DNA of 5,841 nucleotides, from NCBI GenBank assembly GCA_947464885.1, contig CANHYZ010000150.1, positions 1 to 5,841 on the forward strand, read 5' to 3'. This stretch comes from Flavobacteriales bacterium. Its GTDB lineage: Bacteria; Bacteroidota; Bacteroidia; Flavobacteriales_D; Sanyastnellaceae. The position numbers were made by a program, and so were the translations under genes. The notes under the pieces are model-generated. The model was given only the letters and a program-made list of their open reading frames with translations. It searched no databases and was not told where the DNA came from. Below, piece after piece: positions 5,137 through 5,841 of the stretch. Position 1 is the stretch's first letter. Every line of letters begins with the position of its first letter.

Positions 5137-5841
5137 ATGGAAAACACGCAGAAGTATACTCCCCTTAGCGAACTAGCCGCCGAGATTGAATTCAACGTGC
5201 AATTGCTTACCGCTGGAAAATTGTCCACCGCGGAGTTGGAAACATTAACCGAGCAAACTCGCGAGTTGTTTGAACGCCTAGTGGTGCTGCGCTATAAGGC
5301 GTATGATGAATCCGTCAACGGTGTTTCTAAAACAACGTCGATTGTAGAGGAGATTGCGCCCGTTGAGCCCGTGCGTGAAGAAGTGAAATGGGAGCCGACC
5401 AACCAGGTCTCGCTCATCGATGCTATCGAGGAAGTTACCAAGTCGGAGCCTGTTGCTCCGTTGTTTACCTTTCAATCAGAGCAACGTGAAGAGGCTCCGA
5501 TTTCAAATACACTCTTCGATTTGGCCGCACTGCCGGCAACGGAGAGCGTCAACGAGATGTTGGCGAAGGCCATGGGCGCGCGCGAAACGCTTGCCGAGAG
5601 TTTGGAACACAAGCCTATCAGTGATTTGAAAGAGGCCATTACGCTGAATCAGCGTTTCCAGTTTTCGCGTGAACTATTCAAAGGCAATAATCAGGACTAC
5701 GAATTGGCTATTGATCATTTGAACCGCACCTCGCGCGAGGATGCTTTGTTGCATGTTGAGTTGTTACGTTCGAAATACGGCTGGAGCTCGGATTCTGTGA
5801 TAACGAGTGATTTCATGCTGTTGATTGAACGCCGCCATCAA
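5137..5841 (+). CDS. Conserved Bacteroidota helical protein of unknown function (3' end beyond window)
   Basis: The frame is open from ATG 5137 to the window edge, 235 residues without a stop. The N-terminal part (about 8-58) is helical, with LTEQTRELFERLVVLRYKAYDE resembling the start of a conserved hypothetical family I associate with Bacteroidota. Residues about 59-145 are an acidic, proline-containing low-complexity linker rich in Glu and Val (EEIAPVEPVREEVKWEP). Residues about 155-235 are a conserved helical domain (HKPISDLKEAITLNQRFQFSRELFKGNNQDYELAIDHLN...FMLLIERRH). Family members usually end a few residues after the ER-R/Y motif, so only the extreme C-terminus is probably missing. 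No signal peptide, membrane segment or catalytic motif is visible, so it is presumably cytosolic. The codon use and base composition match its neighbours. The function is not known to me, and the start is supported by the -7 element just upstream. Confidence 0.9.
   Translation, partial: MENTQKYTPLSELAAEIEFNVQLLTAGKLSTAELETLTEQTRELFERLVVLRYKAYDESVNGVSKTTSIVEEIAPVEPVREEVKWEPTNQVSLIDAIEEVTKSEPVAPLFTFQSEQREEAPISNTLFDLAALPATESVNEMLAKAMGARETLAESLEHKPISDLKEAITLNQRFQFSRELFKGNNQDYELAIDHLNRTSREDALLHVELLRSKYGWSSDSVITSDFMLLIERRHQ

Overview
The window looks like chromosomal DNA from a member of the Bacteroidota, most likely a Flavobacteriales-type marine or freshwater bacterium. The main reasons are a type IX secretion (T9SS) pair, consisting of a gliding-motility-associated C-terminal (type B) cargo and a PorP/SprF outer-membrane protein. 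Also supporting this are a HemW of the Bacteroidota type, a conserved Bacteroidota-only helical protein, starts without Shine-Dalgarno sequences, and an exact TAnnTTTG -7 promoter element. The protein-coding content is complete and ordinary. No phage, IS, CRISPR, tRNA or rRNA gene was seen.

Layout. Positions 1-248 have no intact gene. They hold a diverged tandem duplication with a 154-bp period whose unit includes the last codons of the neighbouring cyclase gene plus its downstream spacer. A short inverted copy of part of the repeat sits in the middle. Reading leftward (minus strand) from 2146 is a two-gene operon: hemW (heme chaperone-type radical SAM protein), then a cyclase/kynurenine-formamidase-like metal hydrolase, joined by an ATGA stop/start overlap. 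A 38-bp divergent intergenic region (2147-2184) holds a 7-bp-arm inverted repeat. To its right on the plus strand is a stand-alone biotin carboxyl carrier protein.

After a 114-bp spacer comes a tight plus-strand cluster: a small cysteine-rich secreted protein with a T9SS type B sorting domain (2800-3804), a PorP/SprF-family protein (3806-4732) and a YjbR/MmcQ-family protein (4734-5081). Each junction has a single base between stop and start, so the three are very probably co-transcribed and translationally coupled. Position 5137 to the right edge is a nearly complete conserved protein of unknown function with its own promoter-like element.

How the genes work together. The secreted protein and the PorP/SprF protein are the one clear functional pair, as cargo and outer-membrane partner of T9SS. 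The other genes are housekeeping or metabolic neighbours with no evident shared pathway. The least explained part of the window is the repeat-bearing spacer at 1-248. The region does not show a convincing new multi-gene system.
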